Source: Pseudoalteromonas shioyasakiensis
GTDB taxonomy: Bacteria; Pseudomonadota; Gammaproteobacteria; Enterobacterales; Alteromonadaceae
Assembly (NCBI RefSeq): GCF_001550135.1
Contig: NZ_LRUE01000023.1
Span: 84,990-148,989 of the forward strand
Direction of reading: 5' to 3'
DNA length: 64,000 nt
The translations under genes and the position numbers were made by a program. Each line of letters opens with the position of its first letter. Positions within the stretch are counted from its first letter, which is position 1. Shown here in pieces: positions 17,616 to 26,837 of the stretch. A model generated the notes under the pieces. The model was not told where the DNA came from. It saw only the letters and a program-made list of their open reading frames with translations, and did no database searches.

Positions 17616-18620
17616 TCAATTAATTGCTTTTCTTACTTGTTGAAGCTGTTCCTGAAAAGAGAGGCCTCTCAGATCACCCAAACCAGCAGCCATGGTCAAT
17701 GCATAAATTTCACTTTCTAGACTCAGCATGTGCGCTTCAACAGTGTCTTTATCAATAGCCGATTTTTGGGCTAAGTACTCAGCATAGAGACTATTAATAC
17801 GATCGATTTGTAATGACAATAAAGCAGCTTGTTGTTTAATTTGCTCGTACTCACGATAGTTAGCTTTACTAAATGTTTCACCTTGCTCTAATTGTTTTCG
17901 AACGTCCTGATAAACTGTCGGAAATATATCGACTTTTTTTGAGTTAGCTAGCCCATAAATTTTTTCGATATACTGAGAGAAATAAAACTGTACAACGGCG
18001 TCTTTTTCTAAATCAATGAGTTGCTCTAATAGCTTAGGTACATACTCAGCAACTTGCTGCTCTTGCCCGTCAATGAGCATCTCCTTTAATTGTTGATGTT
18101 GCTTATCGAGCTCTCGATAACGCTTTTCATAAGATGTTTCAGCATCCAATTGATCTAAAATGGCAAACTCATCTCTAATTGGCTGTAAAACCGATGTGAT
18201 CCTTTGCTTGGCAAGCTGCGCTTCAGTAACCAAGGAAATGACCTCCTGACTTTGAGACATGACTTCATCTGCAACCGTGTCAGATGAGAACAGTGACGCA
18301 CTTTTTAAAGCATGTTCAGGAGCTAAACGCAGTTCATTAAACTCAGGCTCAAGCACCGCCCAAACTTTACGAGCCTTAGCTACACGCTCCTCATCAAATT
18401 GCGCTAAGTTCTCCGTATCTATTTGGTTATAAGCTGTAAGTGCTTCTTGGAAAACACTTTGGGCTTTTTCATAGGCTGCCTGTATTTGTTCGGGGGTCGC
18501 CTGTTCTTCTCCTGTAATACTACTCGCAAGAGAACCTAAATCTTGCTGAACAGAATCAATGGTTTTACACCCTGATAAAGAGAATAAAAGTAATGAGCTA
18601 ATTATGGCGAACTTGTTCAT
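17616..18620 (-). CDS. Coiled-coil lipoprotein
   Basis: A 334-residue lipoprotein; the signal ends FSLSGC with C18. The rest is almost entirely charged helix rich in Q, E, L and A, predicted as long coiled coils, with no catalytic motif. Its ATG at 18620 overlaps the stop of the upstream beta-barrel gene (TAATG), with GGAG 9 bases before, so translation is coupled. I do not recognise a named family. A periplasmic partner of the barrel protein is the natural inference. Confidence 0.75.
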   Translation of the reverse strand: MNKFAIISSLLLFSLSGCKTIDSVQQDLGSLASSITGEEQATPEQIQAAYEKAQSVFQEALTAYNQIDTENLAQFDEERVAKARKVWAVLEPEFNELRLAPEHALKSASLFSSDTVADEVMSQSQEVISLVTEAQLAKQRITSVLQPIRDEFAILDQLDAETSYEKRYRELDKQHQQLKEMLIDGQEQQVAEYVPKLLEQLIDLEKDAVVQFYFSQYIEKIYGLANSKKVDIFPTVYQDVRKQLEQGETFSKANYREYEQIKQQAALLSLQIDRINSLYAEYLAQKSAIDKDTVEAHMLSLESEIYALTMAAGLGDLRGLSFQEQLQQVRKAIN

Positions 18621-19561
18621 TAATAGCTCCACTGCAAACCAACTGCAAAAGACACATTACTATATTCGACTTCAGGTACGCGCAGACGTTGACCATTTTC
18701 AAGATTCTTAGTCACTATATCGCGAGATTTGTATTGCGCATCAATACCGCCCATTAACGCAATATGTGACATTATTTGATAACGTAGCCCGACTCGTCCT
18801 AACACACCCCAGCCATTAAAACTGTCGGTTAATGTAGTTGTTTCAAATTGAGTATTTTGAATTTCAGAGTACATGGGTGTACTCAATTCAGCTTCTGCAT
18901 ACCAGCTGTACTTATTAAAACTGTCTTTTAAACGACTATCGTAACGGGCACCTAAAGTAAGCAATATACCCATTTGATCTTCTGACACAGAGACCACGGG
19001 GCGTAGCTGGGAGTTATAATCTTGTTGGTCGCCCACATTGTTCGCGTTATTCATACCCGGTAAGGTAAAACGAGCGGGGTTATCTGGATCATCTGAGATA
19101 GCAATCAGTGCCTCATCAAATGCAGCCGCACCTGGTTGCACAAAAGCAAAATTTGAGCGTGTAAAACTAGAAGTAAAAAACTTAGTGCCTAAAGTAAACT
19201 GTATGGCTTTTGAAAAATTATAAGCACCTTTAAAACCGATCTCATTCGCTTTTGTTTTAAATGCATTTTCTTGAATATCGCCAAACTCTGCCAAATGCCA
19301 AGTTTCAGTTTCAATTTCAGTAGAAATTGTTGCAGCACTTTCAATATAGAATCCCCAATCATCATCAATCCCTGTGTATGATATCTGTCGTATTGCGGGA
19401 TTGGTCACATCAATTGACTGGCTCAACTTGCCAAACCCTGCTACATCATTAAGAGTTTCACTATAGCTAATCGTTTCAAAACCGAGTCGGACTTCACTAA
19501 AAGAGGGGTTAACAGCAAGAGCCGAACCACTGAGGGGGAGTAAAAGAAGAAGTGCTTTCAT
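18620..19561 (-). CDS. Predicted outer-membrane beta-barrel protein
   Basis: A 313-residue protein with a signal peptide (MKALLLLLPLSGSALA). It then shows alternating amphipathic strands ('IQFTLGTKFFTSSFT', 'GILLTLGARYDSRL', 'KYSWYAEAELSTPMY', 'WGVLGRVGLRYQI') and ends in the aromatic C-terminus FAVGLQWSY typical of barrels inserted by BAM. No family is recognised. It is the first gene of a coupled pair with the coiled-coil lipoprotein; the giant lipoprotein follows beyond a hairpin. Confidence 0.78.
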   Translation of the reverse strand: MKALLLLLPLSGSALAVNPSFSEVRLGFETISYSETLNDVAGFGKLSQSIDVTNPAIRQISYTGIDDDWGFYIESAATISTEIETETWHLAEFGDIQENAFKTKANEIGFKGAYNFSKAIQFTLGTKFFTSSFTRSNFAFVQPGAAAFDEALIAISDDPDNPARFTLPGMNNANNVGDQQDYNSQLRPVVSVSEDQMGILLTLGARYDSRLKDSFNKYSWYAEAELSTPMYSEIQNTQFETTTLTDSFNGWGVLGRVGLRYQIMSHIALMGGIDAQYKSRDIVTKNLENGQRLRVPEVEYSNVSFAVGLQWSY

Positions 19562-19720
19562 TGTTCAATTCCTTGATTTGCAAAATCTATGCAGCCAAGA
19601 AATGATGCCCGCCTTCCTTGGTTACAACATTAAACACAAAGTTACAACTGTTAACTTTTAACAATAATCAGTGTAGACAAATGTATTAATTTTACAAACC
19701 AAACTGAACAAAAACTTAAT

Positions 19721-19747
19721 AAAAAAGCCCGCTAGGTGCGGGCTTTT
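19721..19747 (-). terminator. Terminator of acnB
   Basis: AAAAGCCCGC (19723-19732) pairs with GCGGGCTTTT (19738-19747) around TAGGT. A T-run follows on the minus strand. Confidence 0.9.
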
Positions 19748-19773
19748 ATACTAGTAAATTTAATTATTACTAA

Positions 19774-22371
19774 TTATACAGCTTGCTGAACGATCACTTG
19801 GTCTGCCTTTTTAGTGTATTGAGGCATACGGTGGAAGTTCAGGTAACGATAAGTATCAGCTGCAGTTGCATTGATCTTATCTGCATACTCTTGGTACTCA
19901 GCAGGTGTAGGTAATTTACCTAAGATTGCCGCTACTGCTGCAAGCTCTGCTGATGCTAAGAATACGTTAGCGCCAGTACCTAGACGGTTAGGGAAGTTAC
20001 GCGTAGAGGTAGAAACAACAGTTGCTTTATCAGCAACACGTGCTTGGTTACCCATACATAGTGAACACCCTGGAGTTTCGATACGTGCACCTACGCGACC
20101 AAAGATACCGTAGTAACCTTCATCAGTAAGCTGGTCTTTATCCATCTTCGTTGGTGGTGCAACCCAAAGTTGAGTTGGGATACGACCACTGAAACCATCT
20201 AGTAGTTTACCTGCAGCACGGAAGTGACCGATGTTAGTCATACAAGAACCGATGAATACTTCATCGATTTTCTCGCCTGTTACGTCAGAAAGAAGACGTG
20301 CATCATCTGGGTCATTTGGAGCACAAAGGATTGGCTCTTTGATATCAGCTAGGTCGATTTCAAGTACGTGTTTGTACTCTGCATCAGCATCAGCTTCCAT
20401 AAGTTCAGGGTTAGCTAACCACTCTTGCATTGCATTGATACGACGCTCAATAGTACGAACATCACCGTAACCTTCAGAGATCATCCATTTAAGCATTACG
20501 ATGTTTGACTCTAGGTATTCAGCGATAGACTCTTTAGAAAGTTTAACTGTACAACCTGCCGCTGAACGCTCAGCTGACGCATCAGAAAGCTCGAAAGCTT
20601 GCTCAACTGTTAGGTGCTCAACACCTTCGATTTCTAGTACACGACCAGAGAATTCGTTGATCTTACCTTTCTTCTCAACAGTAAGAAGACCTTCTTTAAT
20701 ACCGTAGTAAGGGATAGCATGTACTAGATCACGTAATGTGATACCTGGCTGCATTTCACCTTTGAAACGTACTAAGATTGACTCAGGCATATCAAGAGGC
20801 ATTACACCAGTTGCTGCTGCGAATGCTACCGCACCTGAACCCGCTGGGAATGAAATACCTAGAGGGAAACGAGTATGCGAGTCACCACCAGTACCTACTG
20901 TATCTGGTAATAACATACGGTTTAACCATGAGTGGATTACACCGTCACCTGGACGAAGTGATACACCGCCACGATTCATGATGAAATCAGGAAGTGTGTG
21001 GTGAGTGTTTACGTCGATTGGCTTAGGATAAGCTGATGTATGACAGAAAGACTGCATTGTTAAATCTGCAGAGAAGCCTAAACATGCTAGATCTTTAAGT
21101 TCGTCACGCGTCATAGGACCTGTTGTATCTTGAGAACCAACAGTTGTCATTTTCGGCTCACAGTATTGGCCAGGACGTACGCCAGGCATGTTACATGCTT
21201 TACCAACCATCTTCTGAGCTAATGTGAAGCCTTTACCAGAATCTGTTACAAGAGCAGGCTTGCGGAAGATATCTTCAGCTTCCATACCTAGTGATGCACG
21301 CGCTTTATCAGTTAAACCACGACCGATGATTAGTGGAATACGACCACCAGCACGCACTTCATCAAGAATTACGTCTGATTTAAGAGAGAAAGTAGAGATT
21401 ACTTCATCAGTACCGTGACGCTTAACAACACCTTCGTATGGGAAGATATCGATTTGGTCACCCATGTTTAGCTCATCAACAGGAAGTTCGATTGGTAATG
21501 CACCAGAGTCTTCCATTGTGTTGAAGAAGATAGGAGCGATTTTACCGCCTAAACATACACCACCAACGCGTTTGTTTGGTACGTGAGGAATATCATCACC
21601 CATGAACCAAAGTACTGAGTTAGTTGCAGATTTACGAGAAGAACCCGTACCAACTACATCACCAACGTATGCAAGAGGTAAACCTTTCGTTTTAAGCTCT
21701 TCTAGTTGTGAGATTGGACCAACTTCACCTGGTTTTTCAGGATTGATACCATCACGTTCGTTCTTCAGCATTGCTAAAGCGTGCAGTGGAATATCAGGGC
21801 GAGACCATGCATCTGGTGCAGGAGAAAGGTCATCTGTATTTGTTTCGCCAGTTACTTTGAATACGGTAACTGAGATTTTTTCAGCAACTGCAGGCTTGTT
21901 TACAAACCATTCTGCATTTGCCCAAGATTCGATTACTTGCTTAGCAAATTCGTTACCTGCTTTCGCTTTTTCTTCTACATCATAGAAAGCATCGAACATT
22001 AATAATGTGTTTGATAAACCTTTAACAACGATCGGCGCTAACGCTTCGTCATCTAGAAGATCAATCATAGGTGCGATGTTGTAACCACCTAGCATAGTAC
22101 CAAGTAGCTCAGCTGCTTTTTCTTTTGATACAAGTGGAGAGCTCGCTTCACCTTTTGCAACTGCAGCTAAGAAACCTGCTTTGATGTAAGCAGCATCATC
22201 AACACCCGGTGGTACGCGGTTAACTAGAAGATCAACAATAAACTCTTCTTCGCCTGCCGGTGGGTTTTTGATTAATTCAATAAGATCAGCCGTTTGCTGA
22301 GCATCTAATGGCGCTGGTACGATACCTAACGCGGCACGTTCTTCTACGTGTTTACGATATTCTTGTAGCAC
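19774..22371 (-). CDS. acnB: Aconitate hydratase B
   Basis: The TCA-cycle enzyme that isomerises citrate and isocitrate through a [4Fe-4S] cluster. The 865 residues equal the AcnB length, with the N-terminal HEAT-like domain and the swivel domain before the cluster domain (order reversed relative to AcnA). Cluster cysteines appear in FIGSCMTNIGHF and in TPGCSLCMGNQARV. TVGTGGDSHTRFPLG is the conserved catalytic-region motif. It is a single-gene unit with its own terminator. acnA is also present at 49200. Confidence 0.97.
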   Translation of the reverse strand: MLQEYRKHVEERAALGIVPAPLDAQQTADLIELIKNPPAGEEEFIVDLLVNRVPPGVDDAAYIKAGFLAAVAKGEASSPLVSKEKAAELLGTMLGGYNIAPMIDLLDDEALAPIVVKGLSNTLLMFDAFYDVEEKAKAGNEFAKQVIESWANAEWFVNKPAVAEKISVTVFKVTGETNTDDLSPAPDAWSRPDIPLHALAMLKNERDGINPEKPGEVGPISQLEELKTKGLPLAYVGDVVGTGSSRKSATNSVLWFMGDDIPHVPNKRVGGVCLGGKIAPIFFNTMEDSGALPIELPVDELNMGDQIDIFPYEGVVKRHGTDEVISTFSLKSDVILDEVRAGGRIPLIIGRGLTDKARASLGMEAEDIFRKPALVTDSGKGFTLAQKMVGKACNMPGVRPGQYCEPKMTTVGSQDTTGPMTRDELKDLACLGFSADLTMQSFCHTSAYPKPIDVNTHHTLPDFIMNRGGVSLRPGDGVIHSWLNRMLLPDTVGTGGDSHTRFPLGISFPAGSGAVAFAAATGVMPLDMPESILVRFKGEMQPGITLRDLVHAIPYYGIKEGLLTVEKKGKINEFSGRVLEIEGVEHLTVEQAFELSDASAERSAAGCTVKLSKESIAEYLESNIVMLKWMISEGYGDVRTIERRINAMQEWLANPELMEADADAEYKHVLEIDLADIKEPILCAPNDPDDARLLSDVTGEKIDEVFIGSCMTNIGHFRAAGKLLDGFSGRIPTQLWVAPPTKMDKDQLTDEGYYGIFGRVGARIETPGCSLCMGNQARVADKATVVSTSTRNFPNRLGTGANVFLASAELAAVAAILGKLPTPAEYQEYADKINATAADTYRYLNFHRMPQYTKKADQVIVQQAV

Positions 22372-22616
22372 AATATTGCCCTCTTGGTGACGTGAAAGTA
22401 CTCGGTAGTATTAAGCTAAATACCAATTAAGACCCAGTACTTATAGTATTCTGACGGTTAATTATAAAGCTTTTAAGTATAGATGAAAATCCATGCTGTA
22501 AGTAAGGAGTTTAATATTCACTATAAATACCATGAATAGTACTAGAAAAAAACGCTATTCAAATGAATATTTATTAAGAATCATTCCTATCTACTTACTT
22601 TATAGGTGTTAGAAAT

Positions 22617-22644
22617 GAAAAAACCCAGCACTAGGCTGGGTTTT
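22617..22644 (-). terminator. Terminator of the OmpA-like gene
   Basis: AAAACCCAGC (22620-22629) pairs with GCTGGGTTTT (22635-22644); on the minus strand it is followed by TTTTTTC. The remaining bases between here and acnB hold only the acnB leader. Confidence 0.88.
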
Positions 22645-22666
22645 CAAATTTGCGTAAAGGGTTAGA

Positions 22667-23737
22667 TTAACGCTCTACTTTTACACGCTCAATTACAGTT
22701 ACTTTCGCTTCAACACGACGGTTTTCAGCATGAGCTTCTGGCGTATTTGCTGGGTTTTTAAGGCGCTCTTCACCTAAACCAACAGTAGTAAGACGCATTG
22801 GGTCAATACCGTCTTCGATTAGTTTCTTAGCAACAGCATCAGCACGTTTCTTAGATAACCACTTGTTGTAGTCAGCTTTACCTACTGATGAAGTGTGACC
22901 TTCAAGTACTACGTCAGTACCTGGGTGCTCTTTTAAGAACTTAGCAGCGCGGTCAATGTCATCTAAGTATTGTTGAGATACTTTAGACGTGTTGTTAGGG
23001 AACGTGATTAGTAAGCTCTTAGTTACTTCACGATCTTCATATAATGTACAGCCAGTACCATCAACAGCGTCAGTCATTGGCGTGTTTGCACATTGGTCAT
23101 CAGCATCAGGAATGTTATCGCCATCGCTATCAACTGGCTCAACCGCAACAGGAACAACTGTTGGAGCAGGTTCAACTGGCTCAGAAGCTGAGCTTTGCGC
23201 ACCAAAGATATAGCTTAGGCCTAATTTAGCGCCAACATCTGTGTAACCACGGTCAAGACCTTGGTATAAAGATGTTTCAGCGTTAAACGCGAAGTTATCT
23301 GTGAAGTAGTGTTGGTAACCAGCACCTACGTTTGCGAACATTAGATCTTCGTCAACCGCATCAAGATTTTTTAGACCGAAAATACCGTAGAATGGACCAC
23401 CACCTAAGTGATATAAAGCGTCAATACCGTAACGTTTGCCACTTTCAGTACCGCTAACAGAAGTACCGTCATTTAGATCAGCTTTCCAATCGAAGTCCAT
23501 GTCAGCATATTCTAAACGAGCGCTCCAGTAATCACTAAAACGGTAACCTAGCTCTAAACCCCAACCTGTAGAGTCATCAACATCAAGGCCACCTGGAGTG
23601 TAGTCGCGGACATTTTCCCAAGAATTATCATAGTAGTCGCCAAATGCGCCGATGTAGAAACCTTGCTTTTCGGCAGCGAAGCTTGAAGCACTAGTTGCAG
23701 CAAGTGCTAAAGCAATAGTAAGTGATTTTAATTTCAT
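22667..23737 (-). CDS. OmpA family outer membrane protein
   Basis: A 356-residue porin-like protein. The signal peptide ends ATSASSFA; an 8-strand OmpA-like barrel spans about 22-180. A short E/P/V-rich linker leads to a thrombospondin-type-3 calcium motif (DSDGDNIPDADDQC, about 203-217), and then to the C-terminal OmpA peptidoglycan-binding domain with LEGHTSSVGKADYNKWLSKK and 'RVEAKV'. The start is supported by GGAAGGAAAC. A strong terminator follows. It is likely an abundant envelope protein. Confidence 0.93.
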   Translation of the reverse strand: MKLKSLTIALALAATSASSFAAEKQGFYIGAFGDYYDNSWENVRDYTPGGLDVDDSTGWGLELGYRFSDYWSARLEYADMDFDWKADLNDGTSVSGTESGKRYGIDALYHLGGGPFYGIFGLKNLDAVDEDLMFANVGAGYQHYFTDNFAFNAETSLYQGLDRGYTDVGAKLGLSYIFGAQSSASEPVEPAPTVVPVAVEPVDSDGDNIPDADDQCANTPMTDAVDGTGCTLYEDREVTKSLLITFPNNTSKVSQQYLDDIDRAAKFLKEHPGTDVVLEGHTSSVGKADYNKWLSKKRADAVAKKLIEDGIDPMRLTTVGLGEERLKNPANTPEAHAENRRVEAKVTVIERVKVER

Positions 23738-24203
23738 TGTTTCCTTCCCATTTTCACAATTAAAATTGTAGCTAAGTCAAACCAGCTCAATCAGTTTAAA
23801 CAGAGTAGTCGACTAATAGTTAATCAAAACTTAACGAACTCGGTACAGAACAAAAATCTTGCCGAGTAATTTCAGTCAATTACCCAAATAATAGGTTATC
23901 TAAATAACTTTGCGTAACAATGCCTTTAGATCGCTTTGTTATGATTAGGTGAAAGTCGATTCAGCCTAATCTACTGACTTCAAAACCGATAAAAGTCCAT
24001 TCCCAATTACATTATTATATTGGTTATTTTTAAATCAACAAGTTGAAAGCAACTTTATTTGTAAATTTTCGTTAAAAAGCAAAACTTTAGTGCTATTTTA
24101 TTGATATAAATCATAACACTGGCAGCTAACTTGCTCAATCAACGAACACTCAGATTTAAAAAAATGAGCATTTACAATTGTTATCAACCATAAAGATTAA
24201 CCC
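23738..24203. other. Intergenic region between selO and the OmpA-like gene
   Basis: 466 bases with no credible reading frame. Both flanking genes are on the minus strand, so this holds the ompA-like promoter and a long leader. I could not single out a convincing -35/-10 pair, hairpin or repeat. Confidence 0.5.
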
Positions 24204-25616
24204 TTAAGTACCACAAAAAGTTTGGTAATTACAATCCCCTTCCTTCGGAGGTTGATACCATGCCGCAAATTCTTCCTCATACTCATATGGTTTTTGAATG
24301 ACTTTTAAAAACTCATTGATTGATGAACTAGATCCTGTCTTTTCATACTCAGCCAAGATCATTTCAATATTATGATTACGCGGAATGACTGCAGGATTAA
24401 CGGCTCGCATTGTGTTGTAACTTTCAGCTGATGTTCTGAGCCTCCATTTTGAAACCCATCCTTTTAAATTAGAATCTATAACAAACTCTTTCACTAAAGA
24501 TTCAGTAAGTGCATTGAAAGTGTTGGTGTAATCAAGTTGGTGTTGCTTCATTAACCCCAGTAACTCTGAAACTAAAGCGTGATCGCCTTCTTGCTGACCT
24601 GCTAATCCTAATTTCTGCTGCCACATAGTATTAAATGCATCATTAAATTTAGCAGCAAAACCATTCACAACCGGTGAGAGTTGCTCAACGGCAGCATCTT
24701 GATCAGTAAATAAAGGAATTAAGCTTTCAGCTAAACGCGCAATATTCCAATTGGCAATATTGGGTTGATTACCAAACGCGTAGCGCCCTTGATGGTCAAT
24801 CGAACTAAACACCGTGTCTAAGTCAAACTGATTCATCATCGCGCAGGGGCCATAGTCAATGGTTTCACCACTAATCAAAGTATTATCTGTATTCATAACG
24901 CCATGTATAAAGCCAATTCGCATCCAGCTGATAACCAGCTCAATTTGCTTATCTAGCACGGCGGTTAAAAATTCAATATAACGCTGCTCACCATTACTGC
25001 TGATGTCAGGAAAGTGACAATCAACTGCGTAATCGACTAGCTTTTCTAGCCCTTCTATATCACCTTGTGTAGCTAAGTATTGAAATGAGCCAACACGGAT
25101 ATGACTCTTAGCTAAGCGAGTGACAACTGCACCCGGGCGAGGTGGCTGGCGATATACCGTTTCGCCAGTTGTAACCACAGCTAAACAACGCGTAGTAGCG
25201 ATACCTAAAGCATGAAGTGCCTCACTCATAATGTACTCTCGTACAGCTGGACCAATAGCACAGCGACCATCACCACCACGTGAGAATACCGTTGCTCCTG
25301 CACCTTTTAACTGTAAGTCCCACTGCGTGCCATTTTGATCTGTAATAGCACCAAGCAAATGTGCTCTGCCATCACCAAGACGCGGTGAAAAATGACCAAA
25401 TTGGTGACCTGAGTAACCAAGTGCAACTGGCGCAACATCTTTATCTATTGCTGACCCAGATAGCAATTTAGCTAAAAATTCGCTGTCGTGATTAATCGCA
25501 AAATTATCAGCGAGTTTGTCATTGAATAGCAGTAATTGCGGCTTAGCAACGGCGCTAGGCATATCTTTAATAGCAAGCAGTTCACTAATATCTGTGTATC
25601 GGGTTTGCAGTTTCAT
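24204..25616 (-). CDS. selO: Protein adenylyltransferase SelO (YdiU)
   Basis: A pseudokinase-fold enzyme that transfers AMP from ATP to protein hydroxyls, linked in other bacteria to oxidative-stress control. Family signatures are LGYSGHQFGHFSPRLGDGRA, LQLKGAGATVFSRGGDGR, the catalytic-loop HGVMNTDNT and the metal-binding IDYGPCAMMN. The 470 residues match the family. The C-terminus ends NYQTFCGT, with cysteine where animal SelO has selenocysteine. It is followed (upstream on the strand) by the Tag-like gene 8 bases away, so the two form an operon. Confidence 0.95.
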   Translation of the reverse strand: MKLQTRYTDISELLAIKDMPSAVAKPQLLLFNDKLADNFAINHDSEFLAKLLSGSAIDKDVAPVALGYSGHQFGHFSPRLGDGRAHLLGAITDQNGTQWDLQLKGAGATVFSRGGDGRCAIGPAVREYIMSEALHALGIATTRCLAVVTTGETVYRQPPRPGAVVTRLAKSHIRVGSFQYLATQGDIEGLEKLVDYAVDCHFPDISSNGEQRYIEFLTAVLDKQIELVISWMRIGFIHGVMNTDNTLISGETIDYGPCAMMNQFDLDTVFSSIDHQGRYAFGNQPNIANWNIARLAESLIPLFTDQDAAVEQLSPVVNGFAAKFNDAFNTMWQQKLGLAGQQEGDHALVSELLGLMKQHQLDYTNTFNALTESLVKEFVIDSNLKGWVSKWRLRTSAESYNTMRAVNPAVIPRNHNIEMILAEYEKTGSSSSINEFLKVIQKPYEYEEEFAAWYQPPKEGDCNYQTFCGT

Positions 25617-25624
25617 AACTGTCC

Positions 25625-26323
25625 TTAACGTGTTGCTACACCTACACGATTATCGCCTACACCATAGGCCACTAGTTGGCTTAGTGCCTGCAGGCTGTAA
25701 CCGCTTTGCTGTTGTAATTCATTGAAAAAATTTTGTGCTGCTTGTAACGATTTTTTAGTTTGTAAGCCGCCATCAATTAACTCATGGGCACGCAAGTAGG
25801 CTTCTACATCGCGAGAAAGTAAAAAGGTATCTTTACCAAGCGCTCGCAAAGCGTATGGGCCAGTATTTCCTCCTAAACGCGCACCATGCTTTTTAAGATA
25901 GGCCCACAAACCAATAATATTGTTAGTTGGCCAATCTGCAATAAATTGGCTAAAACTACCATGTTTTTCGGCAACTTCGTGGATCATGTACGCATTTTCT
26001 GGGATCGTTTGTACTTTTTTAAAATTACGAACAATTCGCTCATCACTGGCTTTTTGCTCAAGCATATCTGGCGGCATCATCAACAACTTTTCTACGCTGA
26101 AATCCCAAAACACATCACGAAAACCAGCCCATTTATTATTGATAACAGACCAATAAAAACCGCTTTGAAAGACTTTACGCGTAAACTCTTCTAACCATAA
26201 ATCGTCATGCATTTTGGCAATATCAGTATCATCGAGCGGGTTTGATAACAATGCATGCAGCATTTCTTCGCTGCCTTTTCGAGATACGGCTCGCTGATAA
26301 ATATCGTTAAATTTTTCCATCAT
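25625..26323 (-). CDS. DNA-3-methyladenine glycosylase I-like protein (Tag family)
   Basis: A 232-residue protein with the aromatic-rich N-terminal block of the Tag superfamily ('DDLWLEEFTRKVFQSGFYWS', 'WAGFRDVFWDFSVEKLLMMP') and a helix-hairpin-helix-like region near LGGNTGPYALRALGKDTF. Members remove alkylated bases in base excision repair. The zinc-binding residues of classical E. coli Tag are not evident, so it may be a divergent subfamily. It is cotranscribed with selO. Confidence 0.72.
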   Translation of the reverse strand: MMEKFNDIYQRAVSRKGSEEMLHALLSNPLDDTDIAKMHDDLWLEEFTRKVFQSGFYWSVINNKWAGFRDVFWDFSVEKLLMMPPDMLEQKASDERIVRNFKKVQTIPENAYMIHEVAEKHGSFSQFIADWPTNNIIGLWAYLKKHGARLGGNTGPYALRALGKDTFLLSRDVEAYLRAHELIDGGLQTKKSLQAAQNFFNELQQQSGYSLQALSQLVAYGVGDNRVGVATR

Positions 26324-26419
26324 TTTTCCAATTTATTTGGTTAACGCTAAGTGTACGTAAAAACACGCTTATACGTAACCATGTTGCAAAATCGGTCACT
26401 AAAAAACAAATCCTTCGCC

Positions 26420-26449
26420 TTGACACCTAGATGGCTAAAATGCTTTAAT
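26420..26449 (+). promoter_or_regulatory. Sigma70 promoter of the lysine-riboswitch operon
   Basis: TTGACA (26420-26425) and TTTAAT (26444-26449) are spaced by 18 bases. This would start transcription near 26456, about 50 bases before the riboswitch aptamer. Confidence 0.65.
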
Positions 26450-26504
26450 CGCCGCCAATACCCTATTTAACTATGTTGGCTTTAACCTTTAAAGCGAGCA
26501 TAAA

Positions 26505-26699
26505 GGGCTGGAAGAGGTGCGTTATTCAGGTAGCGTATGGGAAGAGCACAGACTCTGTTGATCATACGTGAGGGGAATTAACGCCGAGAAGTAACACCGT
26601 TTGTGAGGTGCTTATTTCGGGCGACTGGGCTGAATCCCAGCGACTGTCACCAACAATAGCAAAGCGCTATTGATTAGTTTGGTGGAGAGCTTCTGGTCT
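26505..26699 (+). ncRNA. Lysine riboswitch (L box) aptamer
   Basis: The leader carries the conserved L-box elements in order: GAAGAGGTGCG at the 5' side, GAGGGGAATTAACGCCGA, the GGGCGACTGGGCTGAATCCC hairpin, CGACTGTCACC, and GGTGGAGAGCTTCTGG at the 3' side. The P1 stem forms from CTGGAAG (26508-26514) and CTTCTGG (26690-26696), including GU pairs. This class binds L-lysine and shuts off lysine synthesis or transport genes, which fits the downstream dapA-dapD-lysA-like operon. A covariance-model scan with the Rfam lysine family would confirm it. Confidence 0.92.
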
Positions 26700-26703
26700 T
26701 AGT

Positions 26704-26733
26704 ATAATAAGGCCTTCGCGTCTTTATTATTTT
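26704..26733 (+). terminator. Candidate riboswitch-controlled terminator
   Basis: ATAATAAGG (26704-26712) pairs with CTTTATTAT (26722-26730, one GU pair), followed by TTTT. It lies just after the aptamer, where a lysine-dependent terminator is expected. The stem is AT-rich and moderate. Confidence 0.55.
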
Positions 26734-26744
26734 AAGCCCATTCG

Positions 26745-26831
26745 CTCTTCGAATTATACCTTGTTCGAACGACGACATGCGGCTCCATTCAAATGTTCCC
26801 GCATAAACTCTTCGAATACCTTATAAGTTCG
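26745..26831 (+). repeat. Imperfect direct repeat in the riboswitch leader
   Basis: CTCTTCGAATTATACCTTGTTCG (26745-26767, 23 bases) recurs as CTCTTCGAATACCTTATAAGTTCG (26808-26831). The second copy abuts the ribosome-binding region of the dapA-like gene. Meaning unknown. Confidence 0.6.
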
Positions 26832-26837
26832 TGAGAG

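Noticed and set aside
20778..21004. Overlapping plus-strand frames inside acnB
   Set aside because: They are antisense shadows of a conserved housekeeping gene without start signals.
22560..22600. Fur-box-like sequence near acnB (TTAAGAATCATTC)
   Set aside because: Only part of the 19-bp consensus matches; not distinguishable from AT-rich background.
23738..24203. Possible small RNA or gene in the long gap before the OmpA-like gene
   Set aside because: No terminator, conserved motif or reading frame was found to support one.
24204..24240. Possible selenocysteine in SelO
   Set aside because: The C-terminus reads TFCGT with an ordinary cysteine codon and a normal stop, as usual in bacteria.
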